The notes: generated from the sequence alone by a model not told the origin. A DNA stretch of 35,482 nt from an uncultured Verrucomicrobia subdivision 3 bacterium (GCA_903913865.1 CAIWMU010000161.1:1-35482), one strand, 5' to 3'; counted from the stretch's first letter, positions 1 to 9,200 are shown. A program made the numbers and translations.

Positions 1-2
1 GC

Positions 3-833
3 GAATTCATCGAGCTTTTGCGAAATCGCCCGATGTGCGAGCAGCTGGGGGCGAGGGTTTTGAACTTGAACGGGCCTTGCACAATCCCCCGGCAGGCAGG
101 CGCGGGAACTGCAAATTGGCTTGGCGAAACGGTTGCGAGCACCTTGAGTGTGGGTAACTTCACGCAGGTAACCTTGACCCCGACCGCCGTGAGCGCGTTT
201 CAGCAATACTCGAAACAGCTGGCAATCACAAGCGCCCCTGGCATCGAGCAGCTGATTCTGAGCGACATCAATTCCATCATAAATCTCGCGGTTGACCGGG
301 CGTGCCTGCACGGCAGCGGTTCGGGCGAGCCAACGGGCATCTCGAACACCGCCGGGATTTCAACCGTTTCGGTTGCGATGCTTGCCGCATCCGCGCTGAC
401 CAGCACACTGCACCCGTTTTTGGTCAGTCTCGAAACGACCGTTGCAACCAACAACGCCGATTTGGGAGCGCTGGCCTATTTGGTGAATCCCAAAATGCGC
501 GCGGCTGCAAAGGGAACGACCAAGTTCTCCGCTGCCGGGGCACCCCCTGTGTGGGAAACTGGCGACAAGCTGAACGGTTACCGGGCGGCTGTGACGAATC
601 AAATTGCGTCAAATTTGTCGCTTGGAACGGCAACCACGATCTGCAGCGCCGTCTTTTACGGCAATTGGGCCGATGTGCTGATTGCTTCCTACAACGGCGG
701 GGCGGCTGACATCGTGGTTGACCCATTCACTCTCGCACACAACGGCGTTGTGAGAATCTGCGCGCGCAAGTGGGTTGACGTTGCGTTGCGGCACCCGGCG
801 AGCTTCTGTTTGGGGCTTGGCGTTTTGGCATAA
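3..833 (+). CDS. HK97-family phage major capsid protein, 5'-truncated
   Basis: The reading frame is open from base 3 and the true start lies upstream of the window, so about 276 C-terminal residues are visible. The order of features matches the HK97 fold: an opening FIELLR segment, a beta-rich section, the 'QLILSDINSIINLAVDRACLHGSGSGEPTGI' type spine helix and GTP-like turn near residue 100, then the 'YLVNPKMRA' and 'GDKLNGYRA' segments and a C-terminal beta layer. Known capsid proteins of this fold build the icosahedral procapsid shell. It is the last gene of the element on this side, followed only by terminator-like hairpins, which is odd for a tailed phage because head-tail and tail genes usually come after the capsid gene. 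Confidence in the family is high; host range and activity cannot be judged. Confidence 0.9.
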   Translation, partial: EFIELLRNRPMCEQLGARVLNLNGPCTIPRQAGAGTANWLGETVASTLSVGNFTQVTLTPTAVSAFQQYSKQLAITSAPGIEQLILSDINSIINLAVDRACLHGSGSGEPTGISNTAGISTVSVAMLAASALTSTLHPFLVSLETTVATNNADLGALAYLVNPKMRAAAKGTTKFSAAGAPPVWETGDKLNGYRAAVTNQIASNLSLGTATTICSAVFYGNWADVLIASYNGGAADIVVDPFTLAHNGVVRICARKWVDVALRHPASFCLGLGVLA

Positions 834-854
834 GCGATTGCCTGACTCTTTCAC

Positions 855-885
855 ACCCGGGCGGGGCAACCTTCCCGGGTCTTTT
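855..885 (+). terminator. Terminator-like hairpin after capsid gene
   Basis: ACCCGGG (855-861) pairs perfectly with CCCGGGT (874-880) across a 12-base loop and is followed by CTTTT. It sits 22 bases after the capsid stop codon, the expected place for a Rho-independent terminator. Confidence 0.5.
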
Positions 886-964
886 CATGCCCGGGGGCAA
901 ACCCCGTTGACGTTCTGATAGGGGTGTAGGAGCTGCTCGATTTCCAACGGCCTTACCAACCGGG

Positions 965-994
965 AGCAGCACCAACAAAAGCGCTGCTTTTTTT
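965..994 (+). terminator. Hairpin with U-run (second terminator candidate)
   Basis: AGCAGC (965-970) pairs with GCTGCT (983-988) and runs straight into T at 989-994. An alternative, mutually exclusive fold pairs AAGCGCTG (979-986) with CAGCGCTT (1000-1007) around a T-rich loop. The first fold is a classic intrinsic terminator. Confidence 0.55.
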
Positions 995-1019
995 CTTTCC
1001 AGCGCTTCGAGGCAAAAGA

Positions 1020-1057
1020 GGCGGTTTGGGCTCCTTCTGGCTCAAGCCGCCTTTCTC
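1020..1057 (+). terminator. Long hairpin with short T-tract (third terminator candidate)
   Basis: GGCGGTTT (1020-1027) pairs with AAGCCGCC (1044-1051), and the stem continues inward through G1028-C1043, G1030-C1041 and C1031-G1040, giving about 12 pairs with an 8-base loop. TTTCTC follows. Together with the two hairpins upstream it closes the element transcriptionally before the tRNA. Confidence 0.5.
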
Positions 1058-1158
1058 ATGCCCCCAAGGTCAAAATTCGCTTCACAGGATGCCCGGCAAG
1101 GGGCTTCCGATAGCTTCCGAGTGTGATCATACCCCCCTGCCCCCAAGGGCAAGGAAGG

Positions 1159-1327
1159 ATTTGCCAGAGATTTGCCAAATTTGCCAGGGGGCTTCCGTTC
1201 AATGGCGAGGCGACCACACCCAAAAAGACCGCCACACCCTGCCCCGACTGTGGGAAAGTTCAGACCGAAGCAACCAAGGGGCATTTTACCCCGTTTAGGA
1301 TTTGCCACGATTTGCCAGAATTTGCCA
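1159..1327. repeat. Two arrays of three ATTTGCCA direct repeats
   Basis: Array 1 has ATTTGCCA at 1159-1166, 1170-1177 and 1179-1186. Array 2 has it at 1300-1307, 1310-1317 and 1320-1327, with an exact 10-base period. They lie 108-276 bases from the tRNA-Lys 3' end. Such clusters near an attachment site are typical of integrase arm-type or excisionase sites, but iterons or repressor operators are equally possible. No functional assignment can be proved from sequence. Confidence 0.6.
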
Positions 1328-1333
1328 AATTAG

Positions 1334-1361
1334 AGCACATTTCTTTTTATAGTAGCACATT
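1334..1361. repeat. AGCACATT direct repeat pair, 20-base period
   Basis: AGCACATT occurs at 1334-1341 and 1354-1361, two helical turns apart, directly next to the second ATTTGCCA array and about 75 bases from the tRNA end. It is probably part of the same protein-binding region. The remainder of 834-1434 holds no convincing gene. Confidence 0.4.
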
Positions 1362-1434
1362 GGTATAGGCTGAGCGGAAAACCCTTAAATCTGCAAAAAC
1401 GCCCATTTTATTGGGGTTTTTAGGGGATTTGAAC

Positions 1435-1510
1435 TGGTGGGTTGGGCGGGACTCGAACCCGCGACCAACGGCTTAAAAGGCCGCTGCTCTACCGACTGAG
1501 CTACCAACCC
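1435..1510 (-). tRNA. tRNA-Lys (anticodon TTT)
   Basis: Read on the minus strand, the 76-base gene has acceptor stem GGGTTGG/CCAACCC, a D-arm with AGCTCAGTCGGTAGAGC, and an anticodon loop CTTTTAA on a GCGGC/GCCGT stem giving anticodon UUU. The T-arm is GCGGGTTCGAGTCCCGC, followed by discriminator A and an encoded CCA. It reads AAA/AAG lysine codons. Its 3' end faces the phage-like element, making it the likely integration target. Confidence 0.96.
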
Positions 1511-1578
1511 TCCTGAGGCCGCGAAACCTAACCAAGTTCCGGGCCGGATGCAAGAGTTTTGCCGGGATTTCCAGCCGC

Positions 1579-2736
1579 TCAGTGCTTTTCGATCATCCGG
1601 CGGAACCGGCCGAAGAGCGGATTTGAGTCGTGCGGACCGGGGGATGCCTCTGGATGATATTGAACGCAGAAGATCGGCTTGGTCTTGTGGGCCATGCCCT
1701 CGACCGTCTGATCATTCAGGTTGATGCGGTCCACCACCACGTCTGATGGGAGGGTTGAGGGATCCACCGCGAACCCATGGTTCTGGGATGTGATTTCCAC
1801 ACGGCCGGACTCGAGATCCTTGACCGGCTGGTTCCCCCCACGATGACCAAACTTGAGTTTGAAGGTCCTTCCCCCAAACGCCTGGCCGAGAATCTGGTGC
1901 CCCAGACAAATGCCAAAGATGGGGATGCCCGTGTTCACCAACTCCGCAACAGCCTTGACGGCATAGCCCAACGCCGCAGGATCCCCGGGGCCATTCGACA
2001 GGAAAACACCGGCAGGCTTGTGCGCAAGGGCTTCGGCCGCCGTCGTGGATGCCGGGAGGACCCGCACCTTGAACCCATGCTGCCTCAGGCAGCGCAGGAT
2101 GTTGTACTTCATCCCAAAATCGAAGGCGACAATCGGAATATCGGCCGGAGGAAGCGTCCCCCGATGGGTCCTTGGATCCGCAGTAGAGGTTCCATGCACC
2201 AGCTTGAACTCCGGGCTTTGCTCGTCGGATTCATCCCAGAGGAAACTCTTTTCATGGGTGACCTGCTTAACGTAGTCCACTCCCACAAGGCCCGGCCATT
2301 CCTGGGCACGGCGCACCGCATCAGCCTCGGAAATTGGCTCCGTGGTGATGAACCCGTTCAGGGCGCCACGAACCCGCAGCTTTTTAGTCAGGGCGCGGGT
2401 GTCGATCCCCTGGATGCCCGGGATGCCGTTCTGCTCCAGATAGGCGGAAAGGGAAATCTCTGAACGCCAGTTGCTTACAACCGGTGAAAGCTCGCGAATC
2501 ACAAACCCGGAAACATGGGGACGCCAGGACTCGTTATCCTGAGAATTGATCCCGTAGTTGCCGATAAGGGGATAGGTCATCGTGACGATCTGCCCCTTGT
2601 AGGACGGGTCCGTCAATATTTCCTGGTATCCGGTCATGGAGGTGTTGAAACAAACCTCCCCGCAGGCGGAGGCTTTGGCGCCAAAACCTTCGCCTCGAAA
2701 CACAGAACCGTCTTCCAGTGCCAAAATAGCGTTCAT
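1579..2736 (-). CDS. carA: Carbamoyl-phosphate synthase small (glutaminase) subunit
   Basis: This 385-residue protein hydrolyses glutamine and passes ammonia to the large subunit for carbamoyl phosphate, feeding arginine and pyrimidine synthesis in the cytoplasm. The N-terminal CarA domain (about 1-140) has the usual [15 protein letters not shown] and NYGIN segments. The C-terminal class I glutamine amidotransferase domain (about 200-380) carries the nucleophile Cys277 in FGICLGHQ and His361/Glu363 in YHPEASPGP. The ATG at 2736 is chosen because the protein then begins exactly like the family ([10 protein letters not shown]); the open frame extends to 2952 but that extra part is not conserved-looking. 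A GAGAG lies just upstream. carB is not adjacent. It is divergent from the rhamnosidase gene, with 227 bases between. Confidence 0.96.
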   Translation of the reverse strand: MNAILALEDGSVFRGEGFGAKASACGEVCFNTSMTGYQEILTDPSYKGQIVTMTYPLIGNYGINSQDNESWRPHVSGFVIRELSPVVSNWRSEISLSAYLEQNGIPGIQGIDTRALTKKLRVRGALNGFITTEPISEADAVRRAQEWPGLVGVDYVKQVTHEKSFLWDESDEQSPEFKLVHGTSTADPRTHRGTLPPADIPIVAFDFGMKYNILRCLRQHGFKVRVLPASTTAAEALAHKPAGVFLSNGPGDPAALGYAVKAVAELVNTGIPIFGICLGHQILGQAFGGRTFKLKFGHRGGNQPVKDLESGRVEITSQNHGFAVDPSTLPSDVVVDRINLNDQTVEGMAHKTKPIFCVQYHPEASPGPHDSNPLFGRFRRMIEKH

Positions 2737-2963
2737 TAAATCTCTCGCGACCGGGCGCGATGCTATAAAACCACCCGCCCGGGTCAAGATTAACCTGACA
2801 GAAATCGACAAATTCAGCCAAATTGCCCTCTCCACTCCCCTCGGAAGGTCGATTTCCACGAGACCCATCCCCTCCCGCAGGAAATCCGCCGGACCGCATT
2901 TTTCAGGCGACAATCGGGCAGAGAGAATCCATTCTCGCAGCAGACAACTCACAGCACAAGCCC

Positions 2964-5957
2964 ATGAAAACCCGTATCAAGCAGCTGATTTTGATCGCTC
3001 TGGCAGGAGGATGCCTCCTTTCCCGGCCCACCCCGGCATCCGGTGCCGAAGGCCTGGAGGCTGACTTTGCAACCCCTCCCGATGCCGCCCGCCCGTGGGT
3101 TTACTGGTATTTCATGGATGGAAACATGACCCGGGAGGGCATGACTGCCGATCTGGAGGCGATGAAGCAGGCCGGAATTGGCGGGGCCATCTTCCTTGAG
3201 GTCGATATCGGCGTTCCGCGTGGGACGGTGAAGTTCATGAGCCCACCATGGCGGGAACTGTTCGAACACGCCGTGCATGAGGCCGAGCGGCTCGGTCTGC
3301 AGATCGCCCTCGGCGCAGGACCCGGTTGGTGCGGCACGGGTGGTCCCTGGGTGAAACCGGAGCTTTCCATGCAGCACCTCGTCTCAAGCCAGGTGAATGT
3401 GACCGGACCCCGGCGTTTCCAGACCCTCCTGCCTCAGCCTGCCCCCAGAAAGCCGTTCTTCGGTGAAGGCACCCTCACCCCTGAACTGGCAAAGCAATGG
3501 CGCGAATTTTACCGGGATGAGGCTGTTGTGGCCTTTCCCACCCCCTCCGGCACCCTGCGCTTGAAGGATGCGGACGAGAAAGCGCTCTATTTTCGCGCCC
3601 CCTACTCCTCCCAGCCGGGGGTGAAGCCGTTTCTCCCCGCCCCAGCGAACTTTCCCGCAACACCCGCAGGGGAGTCCATCACCGCTTCAGCTGTCATGGA
3701 TCTGACAGGAAAACTGGCCCCGGATGGGCGTTTGGAATGGGATGTGCCCGCGGGAAATTGGACGATCATGCGCTTCGGGCGCACGATCACCGGCCAAACC
3801 ACGCGCCCCGCCCCACTGCCCGGGCTGGGCTTTGAGAGCGACAAATTCGACACCCGGGCGCTGGATGCTCATTTTGACGCCTTTGCAGGCAAGCTGCTCC
3901 GGGAGATGGGTCCGCGCCACACCCCGGGCCGGGGGCTCACAACCCTCCACTTCGACAGCTGGGAGATGAGTTCCCAGAACTGGTCGGAGCAGTTCCGCAA
4001 CGAATTTGCCAAACGCCGGGGCTACGATCCCCTGCGCTACCTCCCGGCCATGTCCGGCATGGTGGTCGATTCCATCGAAGTCTCTGAACGGTTCCTATGG
4101 GACCTGCGCCAGACCTCGCAGGAACTGGTGGTGGAGAATCACGCCATGCACCTGAAGAAGCTGGCCCACAAGAATGACCTCCAGCTCTCCATCGAACCCT
4201 ACGACCTGAACCCCACCTCAGACCTGACGCTGGGCGGCGTGGCGGATGTCCCCATGTGTGAATTCTGGTGGCAGGGTTTTGAAACCTCCTACAGCGTCCT
4301 CGAGGCGGCTTCCATCGGCCATACCCGGGGCCGCCCGATCGTGGCCGCAGAATCCTTCACCTCGGAACCGGGGGAGGATTGGCAGGGGCACCCCGGCGCC
4401 CTGAAGAATCATGGGGACTGGGCTTTCGGGGCCGGGGTCAACCGGATCGTCTTTCATCGCTACCAGCACCAACCCTGGCTGGATCGGCGGCCCGGTATGC
4501 GGATGGGGCCATATGGAGTCCATTGGGAACGCACCCAGACCTGGTGGGATCAGTCCCTCGCCTACCACCAATACCTGGCCCGCTGCCAATACCTCCTGAG
4601 GAAGGGCCTGCCCGTGGCGGATATTCTTTACCTCGCGGCGGAAGGTGCCCCGCATGTCTTTCGCCCCCCGGCCTCCGCCCTGCAGCACACACCTCCGGAC
4701 CGGAAGGGCTACACCTTCGACGGGTGCGCTCCGGATAACCTGATCGCCAACGCCAGCGTGCGGGGCGGAAGGATCACCTTCCCCGATGGGATGAGCTATG
4801 CAGTTCTCGTTCTGCCCAAATTCGACACAATGACTCCCGGCCTGCTCGCCAAAATCAAGCAACTGGTTCGGCAGGGGGCAACCATCGTTGGTGCGCCTCC
4901 ATCCAAATCCCCAAGCCTTGCCGGTTACCCTCAATGCGATTCCGAGGTGCAGTCACTGGCCCGGGAAATCTGGGGGGGACAGTCAGCCCCATCCCCGGAA
5001 CGTCCACGCCAACTTGGCAAAGGCAGAGTGTTTCTCGATACTGAGCCAACCTCCACAACCGCCGCCCCAGCTGTTTATCCCGCCTACGAAACGGTTGCCA
5101 CCATCCTGAAAGGGGATGGCCTGGCTCCAGATTTCAGCTCGGACGCCCCTCTCCGCAGCATCCATCGCCGGGATGGGAAGACCCATCTCTATTTCGTCGC
5201 AAATACCACAGCCAAAGCACTCCGCACGGAATGCCAATTCCGTGTGACCGGCCTTCAACCGGAATTGTGGGACCCGCTCACCGGTAAATGCCGCACCCTG
5301 CCCCAATTCACCTCCGGGCAGAATCTCACCACGATCCCCATGGAGTTCGCAGCCAACCAAAGCTTCTTCGTGTTGTTCCGGCAGCGGGCCGCGCGAACCA
5401 CTGCTACAGCGTCCAACTTTCCGAAACTCACCCCTGCCCTGCCGCTGGAAGGGAAATGGGATGTGCATTTCGACCCCGCGTGGGGGGGACCGGAGAGTAT
5501 CATCTTCCCGGATCTCACCGACTGGACAAAGCGGCCCGAGCCGGGAATTCGAAATTACTCGGGCAAGGCGATCTACCGGAAGCAGTTCCGCGCACCTGAA
5601 GACCTGACCCGCTCAACCCTGCGTCTGGACCTCGGCTCAGTGGATGTCATCGCCTCCATAACGCTCAACGGCCGCCCGCTCGGCACAGTCTGGTGCCCCC
5701 CCTGGCAGGTGGATGTTCCGGCCAACCTGCTGAAGCCGGAGGGCAACCATCTCGAAATCGAAGTCGCCAACCTCTGGCCCAACCGCCTGATCGGAGATTC
5801 AGCACTCCCCGTTGAACAACGGCGGACATGGACCACCTCCAACCCGTTCAAGCCGGAAAGCCCTTTGATGCCCTCCGGTCTTCATGGCCCGGTGTCGTTT
5901 CTCTCGGTCAAAGGTGGAGTCAATAACGGGGGAAATGCGGCCCCCGCCCGGCGATAG
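2964..5957 (+). CDS. GH106-type alpha-L-rhamnosidase, secreted
   Basis: The 997-residue product begins with a signal peptide (basic MKTRIK, then a hydrophobic stretch to about residue 25, with PASGA before the mature part). The mature N-terminus has the GH106 signature '[32 protein letters not shown]' split over about residues 40-75, followed by a TIM-barrel with FDSWE and [11 protein letters not shown] motifs. A C-terminal beta-sandwich, with [19 protein letters not shown] and WNPW-like segments, matches the galactose-binding-like end of this family. GH106 enzymes remove alpha-L-rhamnose from plant or microbial polysaccharides such as rhamnogalacturonan. It stands alone, with no transporter or sulfatase neighbours, so it probably acts on material at the cell surface or in the periplasm. 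The ATG at 2964 is chosen because it gives the signal peptide; the open frame extends to 2823. Confidence 0.88.
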   Translation: MKTRIKQLILIALAGGCLLSRPTPASGAEGLEADFATPPDAARPWVYWYFMDGNMTREGMTADLEAMKQAGIGGAIFLEVDIGVPRGTVKFMSPPWRELFEHAVHEAERLGLQIALGAGPGWCGTGGPWVKPELSMQHLVSSQVNVTGPRRFQTLLPQPAPRKPFFGEGTLTPELAKQWREFYRDEAVVAFPTPSGTLRLKDADEKALYFRAPYSSQPGVKPFLPAPANFPATPAGESITASAVMDLTGKLAPDGRLEWDVPAGNWTIMRFGRTITGQTTRPAPLPGLGFESDKFDTRALDAHFDAFAGKLLREMGPRHTPGRGLTTLHFDSWEMSSQNWSEQFRNEFAKRRGYDPLRYLPAMSGMVVDSIEVSERFLWDLRQTSQELVVENHAMHLKKLAHKNDLQLSIEPYDLNPTSDLTLGGVADVPMCEFWWQGFETSYSVLEAASIGHTRGRPIVAAESFTSEPGEDWQGHPGALKNHGDWAFGAGVNRIVFHRYQHQPWLDRRPGMRMGPYGVHWERTQTWWDQSLAYHQYLARCQYLLRKGLPVADILYLAAEGAPHVFRPPASALQHTPPDRKGYTFDGCAPDNLIANASVRGGRITFPDGMSYAVLVLPKFDTMTPGLLAKIKQLVRQGATIVGAPPSKSPSLAGYPQCDSEVQSLAREIWGGQSAPSPERPRQLGKGRVFLDTEPTSTTAAPAVYPAYETVATILKGDGLAPDFSSDAPLRSIHRRDGKTHLYFVANTTAKALRTECQFRVTGLQPELWDPLTGKCRTLPQFTSGQNLTTIPMEFAANQSFFVLFRQRAARTTATASNFPKLTPALPLEGKWDVHFDPAWGGPESIIFPDLTDWTKRPEPGIRNYSGKAIYRKQFRAPEDLTRSTLRLDLGSVDVIASITLNGRPLGTVWCPPWQVDVPANLLKPEGNHLEIEVANLWPNRLIGDSALPVEQRRTWTTSNPFKPESPLMPSGLHGPVSFLSVKGGVNNGGNAAPARR

Positions 5958-5976
5958 GTTCCAAAACAGGGCATCA

Positions 5977-6030
5977 CCAGGGGATCTCCCTGGAATACAT
6001 GGCTGGCAGTGACCCGGGAGAATCCCCGGG
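5977..6030 (+). other. Two stem-loops downstream of the rhamnosidase gene
   Basis: CCAGGG (5977-5982) pairs with CCCTGG (5988-5993), and CCCGGG (6013-6018) pairs with CCCGGG (6025-6030). Neither is followed by a T-run, so they may be 3'-end protecting hairpins or weak terminators. Confidence 0.3.
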
Positions 6031-6116
6031 CGCAGAACCTCTCTGCCACCACTCACTTTACGAAATGCCGGATCGGAACTATGGTGCCGCATCGAATTAC
6101 GGATTTCATCAGAACT

Positions 6117-6884
6117 ATGAAAAAATGGATCGTTCGCGGTTTGGTGGCGGTGGTGGTTCTCTCGGTGGTCATCGTTGTCGCAATTGTTCTCTCTCTGGAC
6201 AGCGGCATCAAAAAGGGTGTTGAGTTCGCAGGTCCCAAATTGGCCCAGGTTGATGTGCGATTGAATTCCGTCAGCCTTTCCATCCTGTCCGGCTCTGCCA
6301 AGCTGGAGGGTCTCGTGGTGGGCAATCCTGAAGGCTACAAGACCCCCTCCGCGATCAGCCTGGGTCTCGCAAGTGTCAGTCTGAGTCCCGGATCACTCTT
6401 CTCCGACAAGGTGGTGATCAAGTCAATCAACATCGACTCCCCGGAAATCACCTACGAAACCAACCTCAAGCAAAGCAATCTGGGCAAAATCCTCGCCAAT
6501 CTTGAGGCAATGGCCGGGCCGCGCGACAAAAAGAAGGAGCCCTCAGCGCCCGCTGAAGGAGGAAAAAAGCTCCAGGTGGATGAAATCACCCTGAGCGGTG
6601 GAAAGATCCACGTCAGCATCACCGCCCTTCAAGGAAAGACCTTGGCAGTGCCGCTCCCCACAATTCACATCACAGGACTCGGCCAGGGACCTGAGGGAAT
6701 CACAGGAGCGGAGCTGGCGAAAATCATCCTGACGGAAATCGAAAAGGCCGCCGCGAAGGCATCCTCAGGGAGTATCTCTGATCTGGGAAAACAGGCCCTG
6801 GGATTGGGCTCGGATGCCACAAAGGGAACCACAGACGCCCTGAACAAGGCAACCAAGGGCATCGGAAACCTTTTTAAGAAGTAA
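6117..6884 (+). CDS. Membrane-anchored AsmA-like protein
   Basis: The 255-residue protein has an N-terminal membrane helix (about residues 4-27, rich in V, I and L after MKKWIVRG). An AsmA/DUF748-like beta region follows, with the typical 'VSLSILSGSAKLEGLVVGNPEGY' and 'KSINIDSPEITYE' strands. A basic/acidic linker (DKKKEPSAPAEGGKK) and a second beta repeat (VDEITLSGGKIHVS...LPTIHITGLG) come next, and the tail is Ala/Lys/Gly rich. AsmA-like proteins bridge or organise the envelope and lipid transport in Gram-negative bacteria; this is a short member and its own role is unknown. The ATG at 6117 was preferred to upstream in-frame starts (6009) because it places the basic n-region directly before the helix. 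Confidence 0.62.
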   Translation: MKKWIVRGLVAVVVLSVVIVVAIVLSLDSGIKKGVEFAGPKLAQVDVRLNSVSLSILSGSAKLEGLVVGNPEGYKTPSAISLGLASVSLSPGSLFSDKVVIKSINIDSPEITYETNLKQSNLGKILANLEAMAGPRDKKKEPSAPAEGGKKLQVDEITLSGGKIHVSITALQGKTLAVPLPTIHITGLGQGPEGITGAELAKIILTEIEKAAAKASSGSISDLGKQALGLGSDATKGTTDALNKATKGIGNLFKK

Positions 6885-6908
6885 AACCGCCCACTTTGGA
6901 TCGGCGGG
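6884..6908 (-). terminator. Hairpin terminating the small minus-strand gene (or bidirectional)
   Basis: CCGCC (6887-6891) pairs with GGCGG (6903-6907). On the minus strand it is followed by TTTTAC, so it best serves the gene at 6944-7225. It also lies just after the stop of the convergent AsmA-like gene. Confidence 0.45.
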
Positions 6909-6943
6909 CTTAGGCAATTTCACCTTGCAGGGTGCTCCGGTTG

Positions 6944-7225
6944 CTATCCTTTCTGATTGCGGACTTTATCCTTCTTTTCCTCAAAGTTCGCCCGGATGGT
7001 CTTGCGGTCGCTCACCATCTGCTTGTCGATTTGGGCCACGGCATCCTCATCACCCCGCTCCACGGCCCTTGTCATCTCATCCTTAAGCAGCAGTTCCCGT
7101 TCGGCCAGCTTGGCGGCGCACTGGGATTCAAGCTCGGCAATCTGGCTCTTCTGCTCGCTGGAGAGCTTCACCGTGGGGGCGCTCTTGCTCAACCGCTCCA
7201 TGGCTAATTCGTAGGCTGTCTTCAT
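6944..7225 (-). CDS. Small conserved charged protein, function unknown
   Basis: The 93-residue product begins MKTAYELAMERLSK and is then strongly charged and predicted helical (LSSEQKSQIAELES..., KAERELLLKDEM..., ending KKDKVRNQKG), resembling a coiled coil. From memory, proteins with this start recur in Verrucomicrobiota and Planctomycetota as hypothetical proteins. There is no signal peptide or membrane helix, so it should be cytoplasmic. The frame is open far upstream (to 7732), but that section overlaps the HAD phosphatase gene on the other strand and is not conserved-looking. The ATG at 7225 lacks a clear Shine-Dalgarno sequence. Its function is not known to me. Confidence 0.7.
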   Translation of the reverse strand: MKTAYELAMERLSKSAPTVKLSSEQKSQIAELESQCAAKLAERELLLKDEMTRAVERGDEDAVAQIDKQMVSDRKTIRANFEEKKDKVRNQKG

Positions 7226-7372
7226 TTTTGTTCGATGGCCAGCATGGGACATCAGGCCCCGGAGGTCCAGCGAAACCTCACTTCCGGAATCCCACTCATC
7301 CGTTTTGACTTTTGGCCGAAAAAAGAGATCATGGGGCAGGACAATCCTCCAGCTGTCGGAGGTTCGTTTACG

Positions 7373-8152
7373 ATGCCAATCAAACTTATTTCGACCGATT
7401 TCGACGGGACCCTGTTTGCCGAATTTGAGAATCCACCCATCCCGGTGCGGGTTCAGGAATTGATCTCCTCCCTCCAAAAACAGGGGGCGAAGTGGATCAT
7501 CAACACGGGACGGGACATGTCCAGCCTCATGGAGGCCTTCGGGAGAACACACATCACCATTGAACCGGATTATCTGGTCCTGGTGGAGCGGGAGATTTAC
7601 ACCAACCAGAACTCCAGCTTTGTGGGGCTGGAGCCGTGGAACAGCGACTGCACCGAATCCCACGCGAAGCTCTTTGCCCGGGTTGAACCCGACCTCCCTG
7701 AATTGGTCGAATGGATCCATAAACGGTTCCATGCCAGGACCTATCAGGATGCGTTCTCCCCCTTCTGCATCATCGCCTCCTCAAATGCCGACATGGACAT
7801 CGTGCATGCGCGGCTGGAGGCTTATTGCGCAACCATTCCGGATCTCACAGTCGTCCGGAACGATGTCTATGCACGCTTCAGCCATGTGAACTACAACAAA
7901 GGGGCTGCGTTGCGTGAAATCGCGCAAAGGCTGGGCATCGGCCCTGAGGAGACCTTTGCCGCAGGGGATCACCTGAACGACCTCCCCATGCTCCAGCGGT
8001 GCCATGCGCACTTTCTGGCGACCCCATCCAATGGCGTCCCGGAGGTTCATGCGCAGGTCGGGGCCCAAAATGGGTTCATCAGCACCCTCCATGCCGGAGA
8101 GGGCATTGCGGAAGCCCTCGAGCATTTCATCACCACGACAGGTCGCCTTTAG
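7373..8152 (+). CDS. HAD-superfamily hydrolase (Cof/SPP-like phosphatase)
   Basis: This 259-residue cytoplasmic protein has all four HAD motifs. Motif I is DFDGT with nucleophile Asp9 and Asp11, motif II is the Thr of INTGRD, motif III is the Lys of NYNKGAALREIAQRLGI, and motif IV is GDHLNDLPML. The cap lies between motifs II and III, as in type IIB (Cof and sucrose-phosphate phosphatase) members, which hydrolyse small phosphorylated metabolites using Mg2+. The substrate cannot be read from sequence. The ATG at 7373 has a GGAGG about 9 bases upstream; upstream in-frame starts are possible but add unconserved sequence. It lies 13 bases before the Ppx/GppA gene and is probably co-transcribed with it. 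Confidence 0.87.
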   Translation: MPIKLISTDFDGTLFAEFENPPIPVRVQELISSLQKQGAKWIINTGRDMSSLMEAFGRTHITIEPDYLVLVEREIYTNQNSSFVGLEPWNSDCTESHAKLFARVEPDLPELVEWIHKRFHARTYQDAFSPFCIIASSNADMDIVHARLEAYCATIPDLTVVRNDVYARFSHVNYNKGAALREIAQRLGIGPEETFAAGDHLNDLPMLQRCHAHFLATPSNGVPEVHAQVGAQNGFISTLHAGEGIAEALEHFITTTGRL

Positions 8153-8165
8153 CCCTGCCCCCCCC

Positions 8166-9104
8166 ATGCCACTCCGCCGGAAAGCAGTCATCGATGTCGG
8201 CACCAATTCCGTAAAGCTGTTTGTGGCGGATGTCCGGGGCGGCTCCATTCAACCCCTGCGGGAGGAGAGCACACAGACGCGGCTCGGACGCGGCTTCTAC
8301 GAGGACCATCTCCTGCAGCCGGATGCCATCGCACAGACGGCTCAGGCGGTTGGAACCTACGCCGCCCAGGCCCGGGATCTCGGCGCGGAATCATTGAGGA
8401 TCATCGCAACCAGTGCCGCCCGGGATGCGATCAATGCTGCCGATCTCCTCAAGGCACTCGGGCATGCCACCGGTGTCCCTGTGGAGGTCATCAGCGGCGA
8501 GCAGGAGGCAGCCTGGGTGTGTCAGGGCGTGCTAGGCGACCCGAGGCTCCATAATGGGGGTATCGTGATCATGGATCTTGGCGGTGGCAGCACCGAATTC
8601 ATTCTGGCCGGGGGTGACCTGCCGCAGAGGAGCCGCAGTTTCCCCCTCGGCACCGTGCGGTTGCTGGAGCAGCATCCCCACTCTGATCCACCCCTCCCCG
8701 TCGAACTGGCCCGGTGTCGCTCCTTCGTCAGTGATTTCTTGCAACGGGAGGTGGTTCCGTTCCTCGAACAGGGTTGGAAAGGTCAGGATCACAACCGTCC
8801 GCAAACCCTCATCGGAACAGGCGGGACCGCCACCATCCTGGCCCGGATGGATGGAGGTTTGACCGGTTACGACAGGGAACAGATTGAGGCGCAAACGCTC
8901 GACCCTGCCCGCGTCACATGGCATGTCGAATCCCTGTGGGGGCAAACGCTCGCACAACGCCAATCCGTGTCAGGTTTGCCTCCAAACCGGGCGGACGTGA
9001 TTCTGACCGGGGTGGTGATCTATGAAGCCGTCATGAGGGAACTGCTTCTCAACCGCCTCAACGTCAGCACCCGGGGCCTCCGCTGGGCCGCCCTCATGGA
9101 CTGA
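8166..9104 (+). CDS. Ppx/GppA-family phosphatase (exopolyphosphatase-like)
   Basis: The 312-residue length fits the minimal two-lobe Ppx/GppA core without the C-terminal HD extension of E. coli Ppx. The ASKHA phosphate-binding loops are visible: IDVGTNSVKLFVADV near the N-terminus and IMDLGGGSTEFIL at about residues 135-150. Also seen are the ISGEQEAAW segment and the GTGGTATILARM adenosine/phosphate motif near 220. Family members hydrolyse polyphosphate or convert pppGpp to ppGpp. Which applies here is not decidable. It is coupled to the HAD phosphatase gene upstream (13-base gap), suggesting shared phosphate or stress metabolism. It converges on ligA, with 147 bases between. Confidence 0.9.
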   Translation: MPLRRKAVIDVGTNSVKLFVADVRGGSIQPLREESTQTRLGRGFYEDHLLQPDAIAQTAQAVGTYAAQARDLGAESLRIIATSAARDAINAADLLKALGHATGVPVEVISGEQEAAWVCQGVLGDPRLHNGGIVIMDLGGGSTEFILAGGDLPQRSRSFPLGTVRLLEQHPHSDPPLPVELARCRSFVSDFLQREVVPFLEQGWKGQDHNRPQTLIGTGGTATILARMDGGLTGYDREQIEAQTLDPARVTWHVESLWGQTLAQRQSVSGLPPNRADVILTGVVIYEAVMRELLLNRLNVSTRGLRWAALMD

Positions 9105-9173
9105 GGTCTCCCCCGAGCGATGGGCGACCCCTCGCGGAAAATCGGTCAACCCCCATCCGCAACCCCCTCCCCC

Positions 9174-9200
9174 ATCTGCGGTAATCTGCGCCATCTGCGG
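9174..9200. repeat. Interspersed ATCTGCG repeat cluster between convergent genes
   Basis: ATCTGCGG, ATCTGCGC and ATCTGCGG occur at 9174, 9184 and 9193. On the minus strand they read as CGCAGAT units. From memory, arrays of this unit are scattered between genes in several environmental phyla including Verrucomicrobiota. It lies between the convergent ends of the Ppx/GppA gene and ligA. Confidence 0.55.

Larger units (their letters stand above)
1..1434. mobile_element. Right end of an integrated phage or phage-satellite element
   Basis: The stretch runs from a truncated HK97-type capsid gene to the 3' (CCA) end of a tRNA-Lys gene. Tyrosine-recombinase phages commonly integrate in the 3' half of tRNA genes and rebuild that half with their own sequence, so the boundary probably lies within or just outside 1435-1455. 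Between the capsid gene and the tRNA there are only hairpins and short direct repeats. No tail, lysis or integrase gene is seen on this side. The other end is outside the window, so length and completeness cannot be judged. Calling it a prophage, a satellite or a decayed remnant is inference. Confidence 0.6.

Noticed and set aside
1123-1368. Short frame with CPDCGKV in the phage-like region
   Set aside because: It is built mainly from the ATTTGCCA repeats (ICQRFAKFA-type translation) and has no ribosome site or domain.
1777-2463. 228-codon plus-strand frame
   Set aside because: It is antisense to carA, whose catalytic residues are all intact.
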